From assembly GCA_016868585.1 (NCBI GenBank), contig VGGR01000002.1:62001-126000 (forward strand): a stretch of DNA of 64,000 bases, read 5' to 3'. How positions within the stretch are numbered: the first letter of the stretch is position 1; every line of letters begins with the position of its first letter. Of this stretch, positions 43,980 through 53,132 are shown one piece after another. Both the position numbers and the translations under genes were made by a program. The stretch comes from Bacteroidota bacterium (GTDB lineage: Bacteria > Bacteroidota > Bacteroidia > Chitinophagales > Chitinophagaceae). The notes beneath the pieces were generated by a model, which worked only from the letters and a program-made list of their open reading frames with translations, made no database searches and had not been told where the DNA came from.

Positions 43980-45999
43980 TTACTGAACCTACAGCCGCCG
44001 CTAGACTTTTCTCCACCTTCTTGAGGTGTTCATGTGTTTGCAGCAGTATATTAATTTCTTGCTGATTTTTTTCTTTTTCCAGGTCGCGCTGGTTTTCAAG
44101 TAACATACGTTTAATTTTTCGGAGCTTCAGGTAGTGAACGGCAGACCTAATTGCCTCGGGTGATTTATCTTCCTCTGATTGTAAATAATTTAGCAAATTC
44201 TCCTTTTTTTCTGGTGCTAGTGTAGCAATAAAATCGTGATACTTTTTTTCAAATAAGCTTGATTGGTACCCCTGTGTTTGACTAAAATCCTGCCGCCAAC
44301 GACTGCTTTCCTCGTGCGGAAAATGTAAAAGAGAAACGGCAAATGCGCTTAGCGTTTGATCAATATGATGAATGAATAACTGAGGCCCTTTTGGAGGCTT
44401 ACCGTTTTGTACTTCGGTCCGATAGATTTGAAATAATTTTTTTACGTTTTCGTTCTCCAATAAACCCTCGTCTATTTCCTCAAAAACATAATCAGCGACA
44501 GAAACATCGTTCAGCCATGGCTGAAAACCATATTCCAATAATATTCTGGCTACTTCTTTTTCTTGTAAATCGTCCTTGAATAAGAGCGAATAGGTTGTAT
44601 CGTCATAGCCGGCAGCTGCTGATTGCTTTGCGTTTTCCTCAAACTGTTTAGCCTCTTCAAAAGTTAATTTTTTTTCTTGTAGTGAAATACGGTCTCTAAT
44701 GAACTTGTTCACTAAATGATGAAGGCCTGCTTCTTCAATTTTAAGCAGTGTTGAACATTCTTTGATATAGTCTTGTTGCTTAGTAAAATCTTCAGCCTTA
44801 TTTATTTTTGAGATAGACTCCGCGATCCTATTAACCACCGCTGCCTTTTGATTGGTGTCTGCACCTGCTTCCTGTAAAGCCACTTCTAATTGGAATAGGA
44901 TTACATCTTTTTTATTTTTATTTACAAACTCACGAAAAGCCCCTGTGCCTACTTTATTGACATAACTGTCCGGGTCCTCTCCGTCTGGAATTAATACAAG
45001 TTTCACGACCATGCCTTCTTCTAAAGCAAGATCCAGACCTCGTAGGGCAGCTTTTATTCCAGCCTGATCTCCGTCGTAAACTATGGTAAGATTTTTTGTA
45101 TACTTCTTAATGGAGCGCAATTGATCTATCGTAAGGGCGGTTCCCCCTGAGGCTACCGCATTTTCAATTCCTGCTTGGTGTAATGAGAGTACATCCGTAT
45201 ATCCTTCAACCAATAAGCATTCATTTAATCTGTCCATTGTTTGCTTGGCATAGTAGGACCCATATAGGATTTTACTTTTTTTATAAATCTCATTTTCAGG
45301 AGAGTTGATATATTTTGGAGTTTTCTCGGAGGATTTTAAGATTCGCGCACCGAATCCCACCACTCTCCCACTAGTATTATGTATAGGGAAAATTACTCGC
45401 CCATGGTAATTGTCTTGCAGTTGATCATGGCGGTTGGTAACTAGTCCTGCCTTTTGTAATAGGGTAGGGTTGAACTGTTGCTGTAAGGCTGCTTTAGTAA
45501 AAGTATCTTTTGATTCAGGGTTATATCCCAATTGAAACTTACGTATAGTATCCATGCTAAAACCACGCTCCTCAAAATAGCTTAATCCAATTGCTTTCCC
45601 TTCCTCTGTTTCCAGAAGTTGGTGAGAAAAAAATTGTTGCGCATATTGGTTTAAGGCAAATAAACTATCGGCCGCTTGCAGTGCCTGTTGTTGTTCCTCA
45701 TTCAATTGCGTTTCTTCAACCTCGACTTGATAACGTTGCGCTAACCATTTTAAGGTTTCAGGATAGCTGTACTTCTCATGCTCCATCACAAAACTCACTA
45801 CATTGCCGCTTTTTCCGCATCCAAAGCACTTGTATATTTCTTTGGCCGGAGAAACGGTGAAAGAGGGTGTTTTTTCATTATGAAAAGGGCAAAGACCTAA
45901 CAAATTAGTTCCCCTTTTTTTTAATTTCACGAAACTGCCTATCACGTCAGTGATATCTGCTCGTGCCATTATCTGCTGGATGGAAGCGGGGGAAATCAT
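43969..45999 (-). CDS. dnaG: DNA primase
   Basis: DnaG makes the RNA primers of replication. The 676-residue protein starts with the CHC2 zinc domain (CPFHNEKTPSFTVSPAKEIY then KCFGCGKSGN). The primase core has GYNPESKDTFTKAALQ, NYHGRVIFPIHNTSGRVVGF and GSYYAKQTMDRLNECLLVEG. The TOPRIM motifs are EGYTDVLSLHQAGI and TIVYDGDQAGIKAALRGLDL, followed by PDGEDPDSYV. A helical C-terminal part (about 430-676) should bind DnaB. The start at 45999 gives MISPASIQQIMARADITDVI, as expected. It is not accompanied by rpoD or rpsU as in enterobacteria. Confidence 0.97.
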   Translation of the reverse strand: MISPASIQQIMARADITDVIGSFVKLKKRGTNLLGLCPFHNEKTPSFTVSPAKEIYKCFGCGKSGNVVSFVMEHEKYSYPETLKWLAQRYQVEVEETQLNEEQQQALQAADSLFALNQYAQQFFSHQLLETEEGKAIGLSYFEERGFSMDTIRKFQLGYNPESKDTFTKAALQQQFNPTLLQKAGLVTNRHDQLQDNYHGRVIFPIHNTSGRVVGFGARILKSSEKTPKYINSPENEIYKKSKILYGSYYAKQTMDRLNECLLVEGYTDVLSLHQAGIENAVASGGTALTIDQLRSIKKYTKNLTIVYDGDQAGIKAALRGLDLALEEGMVVKLVLIPDGEDPDSYVNKVGTGAFREFVNKNKKDVILFQLEVALQEAGADTNQKAAVVNRIAESISKINKAEDFTKQQDYIKECSTLLKIEEAGLHHLVNKFIRDRISLQEKKLTFEEAKQFEENAKQSAAAGYDDTTYSLLFKDDLQEKEVARILLEYGFQPWLNDVSVADYVFEEIDEGLLENENVKKLFQIYRTEVQNGKPPKGPQLFIHHIDQTLSAFAVSLLHFPHEESSRWRQDFSQTQGYQSSLFEKKYHDFIATLAPEKKENLLNYLQSEEDKSPEAIRSAVHYLKLRKIKRMLLENQRDLEKEKNQQEINILLQTHEHLKKVEKSLAAAVGSVIIR

Positions 46000-46029
46000 G
46001 TTGGCAAGTTAAATAAAATATACCGCAGG

Positions 46030-46695
46030 CTATGCTGGATTATCGTAGCTAATACAAACTTTATTGTCATTAGCTGAGTAAGCCAATCCAAATTCTTGTA
46101 ACACCTCCGAGGGGACGCCATTCCATTGCGTGGGTTGATTACCAACATAGCCCAGGTCTTTAACACCCATAGCCGAAGTAAAAAAGCCAGTAGCCGTTAA
46201 ATTTCGAAGCAAAGTAAAAAAACTGACCCCTTGTTGCACAGCTTTAGCTGCCTTTTCGGGGTAAGCAATTTGATCTATAACGGCAAGTTGCTCGGACAAT
46301 TTACAGTTGACAAAGGGTTGATTATATATTTTAAAACAGTACATATCCAGCCAATGAAGCCCTCCTCTCATTTGTAATTGGTGGTCTGGCATATCATTAA
46401 CAATAAAATCTAAAAACGCTGGAACCCCCGCTTGACTTGCACTTTCACTTATCTTATCAGCAGGAAGGATAATATCAACAAGCACAGTTAAAGTAGACAT
46501 TTCATGAGGAGTAAAAAAGCTGCCTTTAGCCAAGATTTTTTTCTCCAGTAGCAATTCGTCCGGACTCCTGTCCAGATTAAAAAAATTTTCTTGCTGTTTG
46601 TCGTTTAAAGCTGTTGAATTTTTGCAGCTTTCCAATGCAAAAGGAGAGGCAATGGTTCCGGTAGCAATTAGTTTTATTGATTTTCTACGATCCAT
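46030..46695 (-). CDS. Gluconate 2-dehydrogenase subunit 3-family protein
   Basis: The 221 residues begin with a Tat-like or lipoprotein-like signal, DRRKSIKLIATGTIASPFAL followed by ESC. The mature part has the family wording FFTPHEMSTLTVLVDIILPA, ASQAGVPAFLDFIVNDMPDH and QGVSFFTLLRNLTATGFFTS. Family members are small partners of membrane-bound FAD sugar or alcohol dehydrogenases. They help export through Tat and assembly of the large subunit. Its start overlaps the stop of the GMC gene by one base (TAATG), so the two are tightly coupled and probably form one enzyme. Confidence 0.87.
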   Translation of the reverse strand: MDRRKSIKLIATGTIASPFALESCKNSTALNDKQQENFFNLDRSPDELLLEKKILAKGSFFTPHEMSTLTVLVDIILPADKISESASQAGVPAFLDFIVNDMPDHQLQMRGGLHWLDMYCFKIYNQPFVNCKLSEQLAVIDQIAYPEKAAKAVQQGVSFFTLLRNLTATGFFTSAMGVKDLGYVGNQPTQWNGVPSEVLQEFGLAYSANDNKVCISYDNPA

Positions 46696-48443
46696 TATAA
46701 TTCATTTTTTTTAAGTTGATCGATAATATACTCGGAAGCGCGCATGGACAAAGCCAAGATTGTCCAGGTAATGTTCTTATCTGCTTGTGAAACAAACTGT
46801 CCACCATCTACACAAAACAAATTTTTACAATCGTGCGCTTGACTCCATTTGTTTAGAACAGCATGCTTGGGATCATTTCCCATGCGTACCGTTCCCGCTT
46901 CATGAATTATTTCGCCAGGTTTGCTTAAGCCCCAATTATTATGCGGGCCATCGTCTGCTCCCCAAGTAACTACTGCACCCATGTTGTGCATAATTTCTTT
47001 AAACGTTTCCTTCATGTGCTTGGCTTGGTTGATCTCATGTTCACTCCATTTTACATTAAATTTTAATATGGGTATTCCATAACGATCCACTTTGTTGGGG
47101 TCAATTGCACAATAATTAGTGGCTAATGGAATAGCCTCTCCACGACCAGCCATGCCTACGCCACAGCCATAGAAATAGCGATAATCCTCCTTAAGCGAGG
47201 ATCCATACCCGCCTGCTTCTTTTTTAACTCCTTTGACCAAATATTTTCCATTAAGGCTTTCAATCCCCCAATTAAAGCCATAGCTGGGTTGACTCATTCC
47301 ACCCCAGTACTCAATATGATAACCCCTTGGGAAGTCTAACTTTTTGTTATCGAGCCACCAGGGGGAATATATATGCGCTCCGCCTACACCGTCTTCATTA
47401 TAACGTTTTCTTCCAAACAGCGATGGTAAAATTCCACCCATGGCTGCACCAGTAGAATCATGAAGATATTTACCAACTACATTGCTGCTATTAGCCAGTC
47501 CATTGGGATGTCTTTCTGAAACTGAGTTCAAAAGCAACCTAGCACTTTCGCAAGCGCTAGCCCCTAAAATGACTACACGTCCACGCACTTGATGCTCACT
47601 TAAATCAATTTTATTAACATAGGAAACTCCTGTTGCCAACCCTTCATTGTTCGTTAATACTTCGCGAACCATTGCATTGGTAATCAGGTCTACATTTCCA
47701 GTGGCTAAAGCCGGAAATAGTAGCACATTGGTAGAAGAGAAGTCCGCCTTAGCGTAACTGCAATTACGATTGCATTGCCCGCAATAAAAGCACACACCTC
47801 TTCCAGCATCATTTTTAATTGCTTTGGTTAGTATAGAAAGTCTTGATGGAATTACACGAACTCCGCAATTCTCTGCACCTTTCCGAATCATTAATTCATG
47901 TAAACGTGGCTTTGGTGGGGGTAAAAAATAACCATCAGGATCGTTTTCTAAACCCTCGTTTGTTCCAAACACACCAATTCGCTGGTCAATTTTATCATAA
48001 TAGGGTTTTATGTCTTCATAACCGATAGGCCAATCATCTCCCAAACCATCGATGCTTCTTCTTTTGAAATCTTTAGGACCGAATCGAAGTGAAATACGAC
48101 CCCAGTGATTGGTACGACCACCAAGCATCCTGGCGCGCCACCACATAAAATCAGTGCCTTCTTCTTTGCTAAAAGGTTCTCCTTCTACAGTCCAACCTGC
48201 ATAGCAGGCGTCAAAATCACCAAATGGTCTATAATTAGTGCTGGCGCCTCGCCTGGGGGAATCCCAAGGATTCTTTAATTGTGTAATGTTTTTTTGGGGA
48301 TCGTAATGGTGCCCTGCCTCCAGTAAACAAACTTTGAGACCTGCTTTTGCAAGCACATAGGCAGACATCCCTCCACCTGCACCTGAGCCCACTATGACGG
48401 CATCATAAATAGTGGGAGTTTTTTTAATTTGTATAGCTGCCAT
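46695..48443 (-). CDS. GMC-family FAD oxidoreductase with a cysteine cluster (sugar/alcohol dehydrogenase)
   Basis: This 582-residue flavoprotein has the dinucleotide-binding motif VIVGSGAGGGMSAYVLAKAG (residues 17-36), the GMC signature region LGGRTNHWGRISLRF, and a C-terminal active-site block with HEAGTVRMG and VDGGQFVSQADKNITWT. Cys218, 221, 224 and 228 form C-x2-C-x2-C-x3-C (GVCFYCGQCNRNCSY), which could hold an iron-sulfur cluster as in FAD glucose and fructose dehydrogenases (inference). It lacks its own signal peptide and could be exported by piggy-back on the small subunit encoded next. No cytochrome c subunit is nearby. The substrate is unknown. Confidence 0.9.
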   Translation of the reverse strand: MAAIQIKKTPTIYDAVIVGSGAGGGMSAYVLAKAGLKVCLLEAGHHYDPQKNITQLKNPWDSPRRGASTNYRPFGDFDACYAGWTVEGEPFSKEEGTDFMWWRARMLGGRTNHWGRISLRFGPKDFKRRSIDGLGDDWPIGYEDIKPYYDKIDQRIGVFGTNEGLENDPDGYFLPPPKPRLHELMIRKGAENCGVRVIPSRLSILTKAIKNDAGRGVCFYCGQCNRNCSYAKADFSSTNVLLFPALATGNVDLITNAMVREVLTNNEGLATGVSYVNKIDLSEHQVRGRVVILGASACESARLLLNSVSERHPNGLANSSNVVGKYLHDSTGAAMGGILPSLFGRKRYNEDGVGGAHIYSPWWLDNKKLDFPRGYHIEYWGGMSQPSYGFNWGIESLNGKYLVKGVKKEAGGYGSSLKEDYRYFYGCGVGMAGRGEAIPLATNYCAIDPNKVDRYGIPILKFNVKWSEHEINQAKHMKETFKEIMHNMGAVVTWGADDGPHNNWGLSKPGEIIHEAGTVRMGNDPKHAVLNKWSQAHDCKNLFCVDGGQFVSQADKNITWTILALSMRASEYIIDQLKKNEL

Positions 48444-48473
48444 GCATCAAGAATTGGTGGCTTCAAGATACTT

Positions 48474-48481
48474 CAAATGTA
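48474..48481 (-). promoter_or_regulatory. TAnnTTTG -7 box of the GMC operon
   Basis: TACATTTG on the minus strand ends 30 nt before the GMC ATG at 48443, inside the 152-bp gap that otherwise shows no gene. Confidence 0.45.
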
Positions 48482-48595
48482 TATTTGATGATGCTAAAGT
48501 TCATAAAGATTTTATTCCTCTGTTGCAGCATTTTACCGCTTTCTGGAATTACTCAAGATTCAGAGAATTTGCTAGTATACACGTAAGTAAATTAA

Positions 48596-48832
48596 TTACT
48601 GCGCCTCTTTTACTAATAGTTTTTTTCTGCCGATGCCAAGTCCATGTAATATTTGAATAGCTGTTTTTGCTTGCCGAGGATCTTTCATTTCCACAAAGCC
48701 AAATCCTTTGGTACGTTTTGTGGCACGGTCTCGGGCAATGCTTACTGACTTAACAGGGCCGTATTTTTCAAAAAACTCTTTCAACTCTGCTTCATCCATG
48801 TCGGGGGGAAGGCCTGCTACAAATAATTTCAT
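48596..48832 (-). CDS. Single-RRM RNA-binding protein
   Basis: The ATG at 48832 gives 78 residues that are one RNA recognition motif. RNP2 is LFVAGLPP, and RNP1 is KGFGFVEM with its aromatic residues in place. The helix AELKEFFEKYGPVKSVSIAR lies between them, and GLGIGRKKLLVKEAQ closes the domain. The open frame continues 18 codons upstream but those residues do not belong to the fold. Such one-domain RRM proteins are abundant in Bacteroidota, which lack Hfq in many lineages. A role in RNA chaperoning or post-transcriptional control is plausible but unproven here. The gene stands alone. Confidence 0.93.
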   Translation of the reverse strand: MKLFVAGLPPDMDEAELKEFFEKYGPVKSVSIARDRATKRTKGFGFVEMKDPRQAKTAIQILHGLGIGRKKLLVKEAQ

Positions 48833-49000
48833 AAGGGGGTTGTAGGGATAGTAAAAATAGGCTATTACAATATTGAATTTTATCATCTTTTGTTAAAAAA
48901 AATATTGACACAGCAACTGATTGATCTTTGGAAGTTTTCAGGGCAGGACTATGGTATGGCATGGTAAAAACAATAGTATCTTTACTTTTAAATTCTTGCC

Positions 49001-50182
49001 ATGAAAGAAGTTGTAATAGTAGCTGCTGTGCGAACTCCGATGGGTAGTTTTGGAGGGAGCCTAAAAACCATATCAGCCCCTCAATTGGGAGCAATTGCTA
49101 TTAAAGGATTACTTACTAAATCCAAGCTAAATGCTTCATTGGTCACGGATGTTTTTATGGGATCTGTGTTGCAAGCCAATCTTGGACAAGCTCCGGCACG
49201 CCAGGCCGCAAAATTCGCAGGACTTGTGGATGAAGTAAACTGCACTACGGTGAATAAAGTTTGCGCAAGCGGCATGAAGGCCATTGCAATGGGGGTGCAG
49301 CACCTATTATTAGGGGACGCCGAAGTGGTAGTAGCGGGGGGCATGGAAAGCATGAGCAACATTCCCTTCTATGTAGATTCCATGCGATGGGGCAATAAAT
49401 ATGGTAACGCTTCATTGATAGATGGACTGGCTAAAGATGGTCTAACTGATGTATATGATGGAAAAGCAATGGGGGTTGCAGCCGAACATTGCGCCAGCAA
49501 ATGCGGAATATCCAGAAGTATGCAAGATGAGTTTGCCATTGAAAGTTACAAGAGATCTCAACAGGCCTGGGCTAATGGATATTTTGATGAAGAAATAATT
49601 CCGGTAGAGATCCCTCAACGAAAAGGAGATCCGGTGATAGTTGCGAAAGATGAAGAACCCTTTTTGGTAAAATTTGACAAAATTCCCACGCTGTCACCTA
49701 CTTTTCTTAAAGAAGGAACTATTACGGCAGCCAATGCATCAACGATGAATGATGGCGCTGCTGCCGTATTGCTAATGACAAAGGACAAAGCACTTTCTTT
49801 GGGCTTACAACCACTTGCTTACATCCGAAGTTACGCAGACGCAGAACAAGCCCCGCTTTGGTTTACGACCAGCCCCTCTGTGGCCCTGCCGCTGGCAATA
49901 AACAAAGCAGGACTAAAAAAAGAGGATATCAATTATTGGGAGTTAAATGAGGCGTTTTCTGTGGTCGGCATTGAAAATGCCAAACGACTTGGAATTAATT
50001 CAGCCTTTTTAAATGTAAATGGCGGAGCAGTTTCATTAGGGCATCCATTGGGTTGTTCCGGTGCCAGAATTATTACCACTCTAACGCATATACTTCGCAA
50101 TAAAAATGCTCGCTACGGTGCTGCAGGTATTTGTAACGGGGGAGGAGGTGCAAGTGCGATGGTCATAGAACGGTTTATTTAA
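49001..50182 (+). CDS. Acetyl-CoA C-acetyltransferase (thiolase)
   Basis: Thiolase condenses or cleaves acetoacetyl-CoA. The 393 residues show the acyl-enzyme Cys in NKVCASGMKAIAMG (near residue 88), the second active-site block NGGAVSLGHPLGCSGARI with its His, and the C-terminal CNGGGGASAMVIE with the proton-relay Cys. The N-terminus VVIVAAVRTPMGSFGGSL is standard. TATCTTTA just upstream is a one-mismatch -7 box. hutI follows after 4 nt, an unusual partner that places the enzyme in a histidine-breakdown transcript. A biosynthetic thiolase and a beta-oxidation type are hard to separate by eye. The length fits acetyl-CoA acetyltransferase. Confidence 0.92.
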   Translation: MKEVVIVAAVRTPMGSFGGSLKTISAPQLGAIAIKGLLTKSKLNASLVTDVFMGSVLQANLGQAPARQAAKFAGLVDEVNCTTVNKVCASGMKAIAMGVQHLLLGDAEVVVAGGMESMSNIPFYVDSMRWGNKYGNASLIDGLAKDGLTDVYDGKAMGVAAEHCASKCGISRSMQDEFAIESYKRSQQAWANGYFDEEIIPVEIPQRKGDPVIVAKDEEPFLVKFDKIPTLSPTFLKEGTITAANASTMNDGAAAVLLMTKDKALSLGLQPLAYIRSYADAEQAPLWFTTSPSVALPLAINKAGLKKEDINYWELNEAFSVVGIENAKRLGINSAFLNVNGGAVSLGHPLGCSGARIITTLTHILRNKNARYGAAGICNGGGGASAMVIERFI

Positions 50183-50186
50183 CACC

Positions 50187-51440
50187 ATGTATTGCCTGTA
50201 TTATAATATTGGTTTATTAGGAGGATTGCATCAGTTTAATGTTCCATTAAGGGGGGCCGATCTGGCCATTTTTCCACATATAAGTAATGCCTATTTGGTA
50301 ACGCAAGACGTTAAAATAGTGGAGTATGGCAGTATGCAAGATCTATCAGCGGACAAGTACTCATTTACACAATGTGTAGATGTAAAGAATGGAGCGTTAC
50401 TGCCTTCTTGGTGTGACAGTCACACACACTTGGTCTTTGCGGGTAGTCGGGAAAATGAGTTTGTCGATAAAATCAAAGGATTGAGCTATGCGGAAATTGC
50501 AGCAAAGGGTGGGGGGATACTCAATTCTGCCGTTCAATTACAGCAGACGGATGAACAAGCATTATATGAATTAGCGCTTGAACGAATTCGAGAATTGGTG
50601 CAAGCAGGAACTGGGGCCATTGAAATAAAAAGTGGTTATGGCCTGACCTTGGATGCGGAGTTAAAAATGTTACGTGTTATCAAAAGATTAAAAGAGAACA
50701 CGCCGGTGCTCATTCGCGCTACTTTTTTAGGGGCACATGCTTTTCCAACAGCTTATAAGAACAACCCAGAAGAGTACATTAAACTCATCTTGTCTGAAAT
50801 GATTCCTGCTGTGGAAAAGGAAGGACTTGCAGAGTATATTGATGTTTTTTGTGAAGAGGGCTTTTTTTCACCAGCACAGACCACTATGATATGTGAGGCT
50901 GGTTTAAAAGTTGGCTTACGTCCCCGAATTCATGCTAATCAATTTGCTGTTTCAGGTGGTGTGCAAGTAGGAGTTTCCTTAAATGCCATAAGTGTGGATC
51001 ATCTGGAGTCCATGGATGAAGCCGCTATTCATGCATTAAGCAATTCAACTACTATTGGTACCCTATTACCTAATGCTTCTTTTTTCTTAAGGATGCAAGA
51101 TGCCCCCGCTAGAAAGTTAATAGAGGCAGGTGCCCTCATTGCACTGGCATCTGATTTTAATCCCGGTTCCGCTCCTTCTGGCAACATGAACGGGGTAATA
51201 GCACAGGCCTGCATACGCCTGCGAATGCTGCCCGAGGAGGCATTTAATGCTGCCACAATAAACGGCGCCTGTGCTTTGGAGCTAGAAAATCAATGTGGGA
51301 GTATTCAAGTAGGGAAGCTTGCTAATTTTTTTATTACCAAACCAATTCCATCTCTTGCTTATTACCCCTACGCCTTTGGTTCTAATTTGATCAGCAAAAT
51401 AGTGTTACAAGGGAAAGAAATTCATTATTCTTCATTTTGA
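50187..51440 (+). CDS. hutI: Imidazolonepropionase
   Basis: HutI opens the imidazolone ring to give N-formimino-L-glutamate, the third step of histidine breakdown. The 417-residue amidohydrolase carries the metal-binding SHTHLVFAGSRENEF, the substrate-loop GGGILNSAV, EIKSGYGLTLDAELKML, FLGAHAFPTAYK, RIHANQFAVSGGV, VDHLESMDE and SDFNPGSAPSGNM. The gene lies 4 nt after the thiolase and 4 nt before ftcD. Its upstream pathway partners hutH and hutU are 34 kb away. The N-terminus MYCLYYNIGLLGG is a little longer than in related enzymes but is in frame with the only ATG. Confidence 0.95.
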   Translation: MYCLYYNIGLLGGLHQFNVPLRGADLAIFPHISNAYLVTQDVKIVEYGSMQDLSADKYSFTQCVDVKNGALLPSWCDSHTHLVFAGSRENEFVDKIKGLSYAEIAAKGGGILNSAVQLQQTDEQALYELALERIRELVQAGTGAIEIKSGYGLTLDAELKMLRVIKRLKENTPVLIRATFLGAHAFPTAYKNNPEEYIKLILSEMIPAVEKEGLAEYIDVFCEEGFFSPAQTTMICEAGLKVGLRPRIHANQFAVSGGVQVGVSLNAISVDHLESMDEAAIHALSNSTTIGTLLPNASFFLRMQDAPARKLIEAGALIALASDFNPGSAPSGNMNGVIAQACIRLRMLPEEAFNAATINGACALELENQCGSIQVGKLANFFITKPIPSLAYYPYAFGSNLISKIVLQGKEIHYSSF

Positions 51441-51444
51441 TATC

Positions 51445-53127
51445 ATGCGCAACAACCAGCAACTAATCGAATGTGTGCCCAACTTTAGTGAGGGCAGAGA
51501 CATGGATGTGATAAACCAGATCACCAATACCATTAATTCAGTGGAGGGGGTACGCCTTTTACATGTAGACCCCGGAAAAGCCACTAATAGAACTGTTGTC
51601 ACTTTTGTGGGTGCACCGGCAGCTGTAATTGAAGCCGCATTTAGAGCCATTGCAAAAGCTGGAGAATTGATTGATATGCGGCAACACAGAGGCGAACATC
51701 CTCGGATGGGTGCTACCGATGTTTGTCCTTTAATCCCCATTGCAGGGATCTCCTTGGAGCAAACCGTTGAATATGCAAAACAATTGGCTAAAAGAGTAGG
51801 GGAGGAGTTGTCTATTCCTGTTTATTGTTATGAAGCAGCACAACCCGACAAATCCCGAAGCAATTTATCGGTGATTCGTGCGGGCGAATATGAAGGATTT
51901 TTCAAGAAAATAAAAGATCCAATTTGGAAACCAGATTTTGGACCAGTTGAATTTGACCCTAAGCGTGGCGCTACAGTTGTGGGAGCAAGGGATTTTTTAA
52001 TTGCTTACAATGTTAATCTGAATACCACCTCTACGCGTCGGGCTAATTCAGTTGCTTTTGATATCCGAGAGGCCGGGCGAGTCAAGATGGAAAATGAAAA
52101 AAAAGTACTGGACGAGGTTGGAAATCCTGTGATAATCCCTGGCACTTTGAAAGCCGTAAAGGCAATAGGCTGGTTTATCAAAGAGTATGGAATTGCACAG
52201 ATTTCAATGAATCTTACCAACATCAATGTAACCCCGCTTCACATAGCCTTTGAAGAAGCTTGTAAAAAAGCAAATGAACGTGGCTTGCGCGTAACCGGCA
52301 GCGAACTGGTTGGCTTAGTACCATTAAAGTCAATCACTGATGCTGGGAAATACTTTCTACTAAAACAAAACAGATCCACTGGCGTTTCAGAAAAAGAATT
52401 AATCGAAATTGCAGTCAGATCAATGGGTTTAGATGAGCTTTCTCCTTTTCATCCAAAGGAAAAAATAATTGAATATATGCTTGAAGATAATAATACTAAA
52501 AAGCTTGTAGACAATAATTTACGCGACTTTGCCAATATTACTGCAAGTGAATCTCCAGCCCCTGGCGGGGGGTCTGTTGCGGCTTATTTGGGGGTTTTGG
52601 GAGTTTCACTAGCTACCATGGTGGCTAATCTTTCATCCCACAAAAAAGGTTGGGACCAACGATGGAAAGAGTTTGGCGACCAAGCTGAAATAGGGCAACA
52701 ACTAAAAGACAGGCTTTTGAAATTGGTAGATGCGGACACCGAGTCCTTTAATGCAATTATGCATGCTCTCTCCCTTCCCAAGTCAACTCCAAAAGAAAAA
52801 GCAATGCGAAACAAGACTATTCAAGACGCCATCAAAAAGGCTATTGAGGTGCCCATGGAGGTTATGCTGATCAGTTTAGAAAGTATGTCTTTAATTAGAG
52901 CTATGGCGGAAACCGGTAATCCAAATTCAGTTTCGGATGCTGGTGTGGGAGCGCTTTGCGCGCGAAGCGCCATCAGGGGAGCTTTTTTAAATGTTAAGAT
53001 AAATTGTGCAGGGTGCGAGGATGCTACCTATGTAAAAGGCATACTCGATAAAGGATTGAAAATAGAGCAAACAGCTATTGAAACAGAGCAAGCAATTTTG
53101 ACTATCGTAAATGGTAAAATAAAATAA
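51445..53127 (+). CDS. ftcD: Bifunctional glutamate formimidoyltransferase / formimidoyl-THF cyclodeaminase
   Basis: The 560-residue protein joins two enzymes. The transferase is at residues 1 to about 330 (IECVPNFSEGRDMDVINQI, HRGEHPRMGATDVCPLIPI with its catalytic His, and NLTNINVTPLHIAFEE). It moves the formimino group from formiminoglutamate to tetrahydrofolate, releasing glutamate. The cyclodeaminase is at about 350-555 (ESPAPGGGSVAAYLGVLG and DAGVGALCARSAIRGAFLN). It turns the product into methenyl-THF and ammonia. The same order occurs in vertebrate FTCD and many Bacteroidota. It is the last gene of the thiolase-hutI-ftcD block and ends 5 nt before the oppositely oriented ABC-F gene. 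Confidence 0.95.
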   Translation: MRNNQQLIECVPNFSEGRDMDVINQITNTINSVEGVRLLHVDPGKATNRTVVTFVGAPAAVIEAAFRAIAKAGELIDMRQHRGEHPRMGATDVCPLIPIAGISLEQTVEYAKQLAKRVGEELSIPVYCYEAAQPDKSRSNLSVIRAGEYEGFFKKIKDPIWKPDFGPVEFDPKRGATVVGARDFLIAYNVNLNTTSTRRANSVAFDIREAGRVKMENEKKVLDEVGNPVIIPGTLKAVKAIGWFIKEYGIAQISMNLTNINVTPLHIAFEEACKKANERGLRVTGSELVGLVPLKSITDAGKYFLLKQNRSTGVSEKELIEIAVRSMGLDELSPFHPKEKIIEYMLEDNNTKKLVDNNLRDFANITASESPAPGGGSVAAYLGVLGVSLATMVANLSSHKKGWDQRWKEFGDQAEIGQQLKDRLLKLVDADTESFNAIMHALSLPKSTPKEKAMRNKTIQDAIKKAIEVPMEVMLISLESMSLIRAMAETGNPNSVSDAGVGALCARSAIRGAFLNVKINCAGCEDATYVKGILDKGLKIEQTAIETEQAILTIVNGKIK

Positions 53128-53132
53128 CTTCT

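Noticed and set aside
48412-48660. 82-codon plus-strand frame over the GMC start and the RRM end
   Set aside because: Overlaps two well-supported genes on the other strand and has no recognisable domain.
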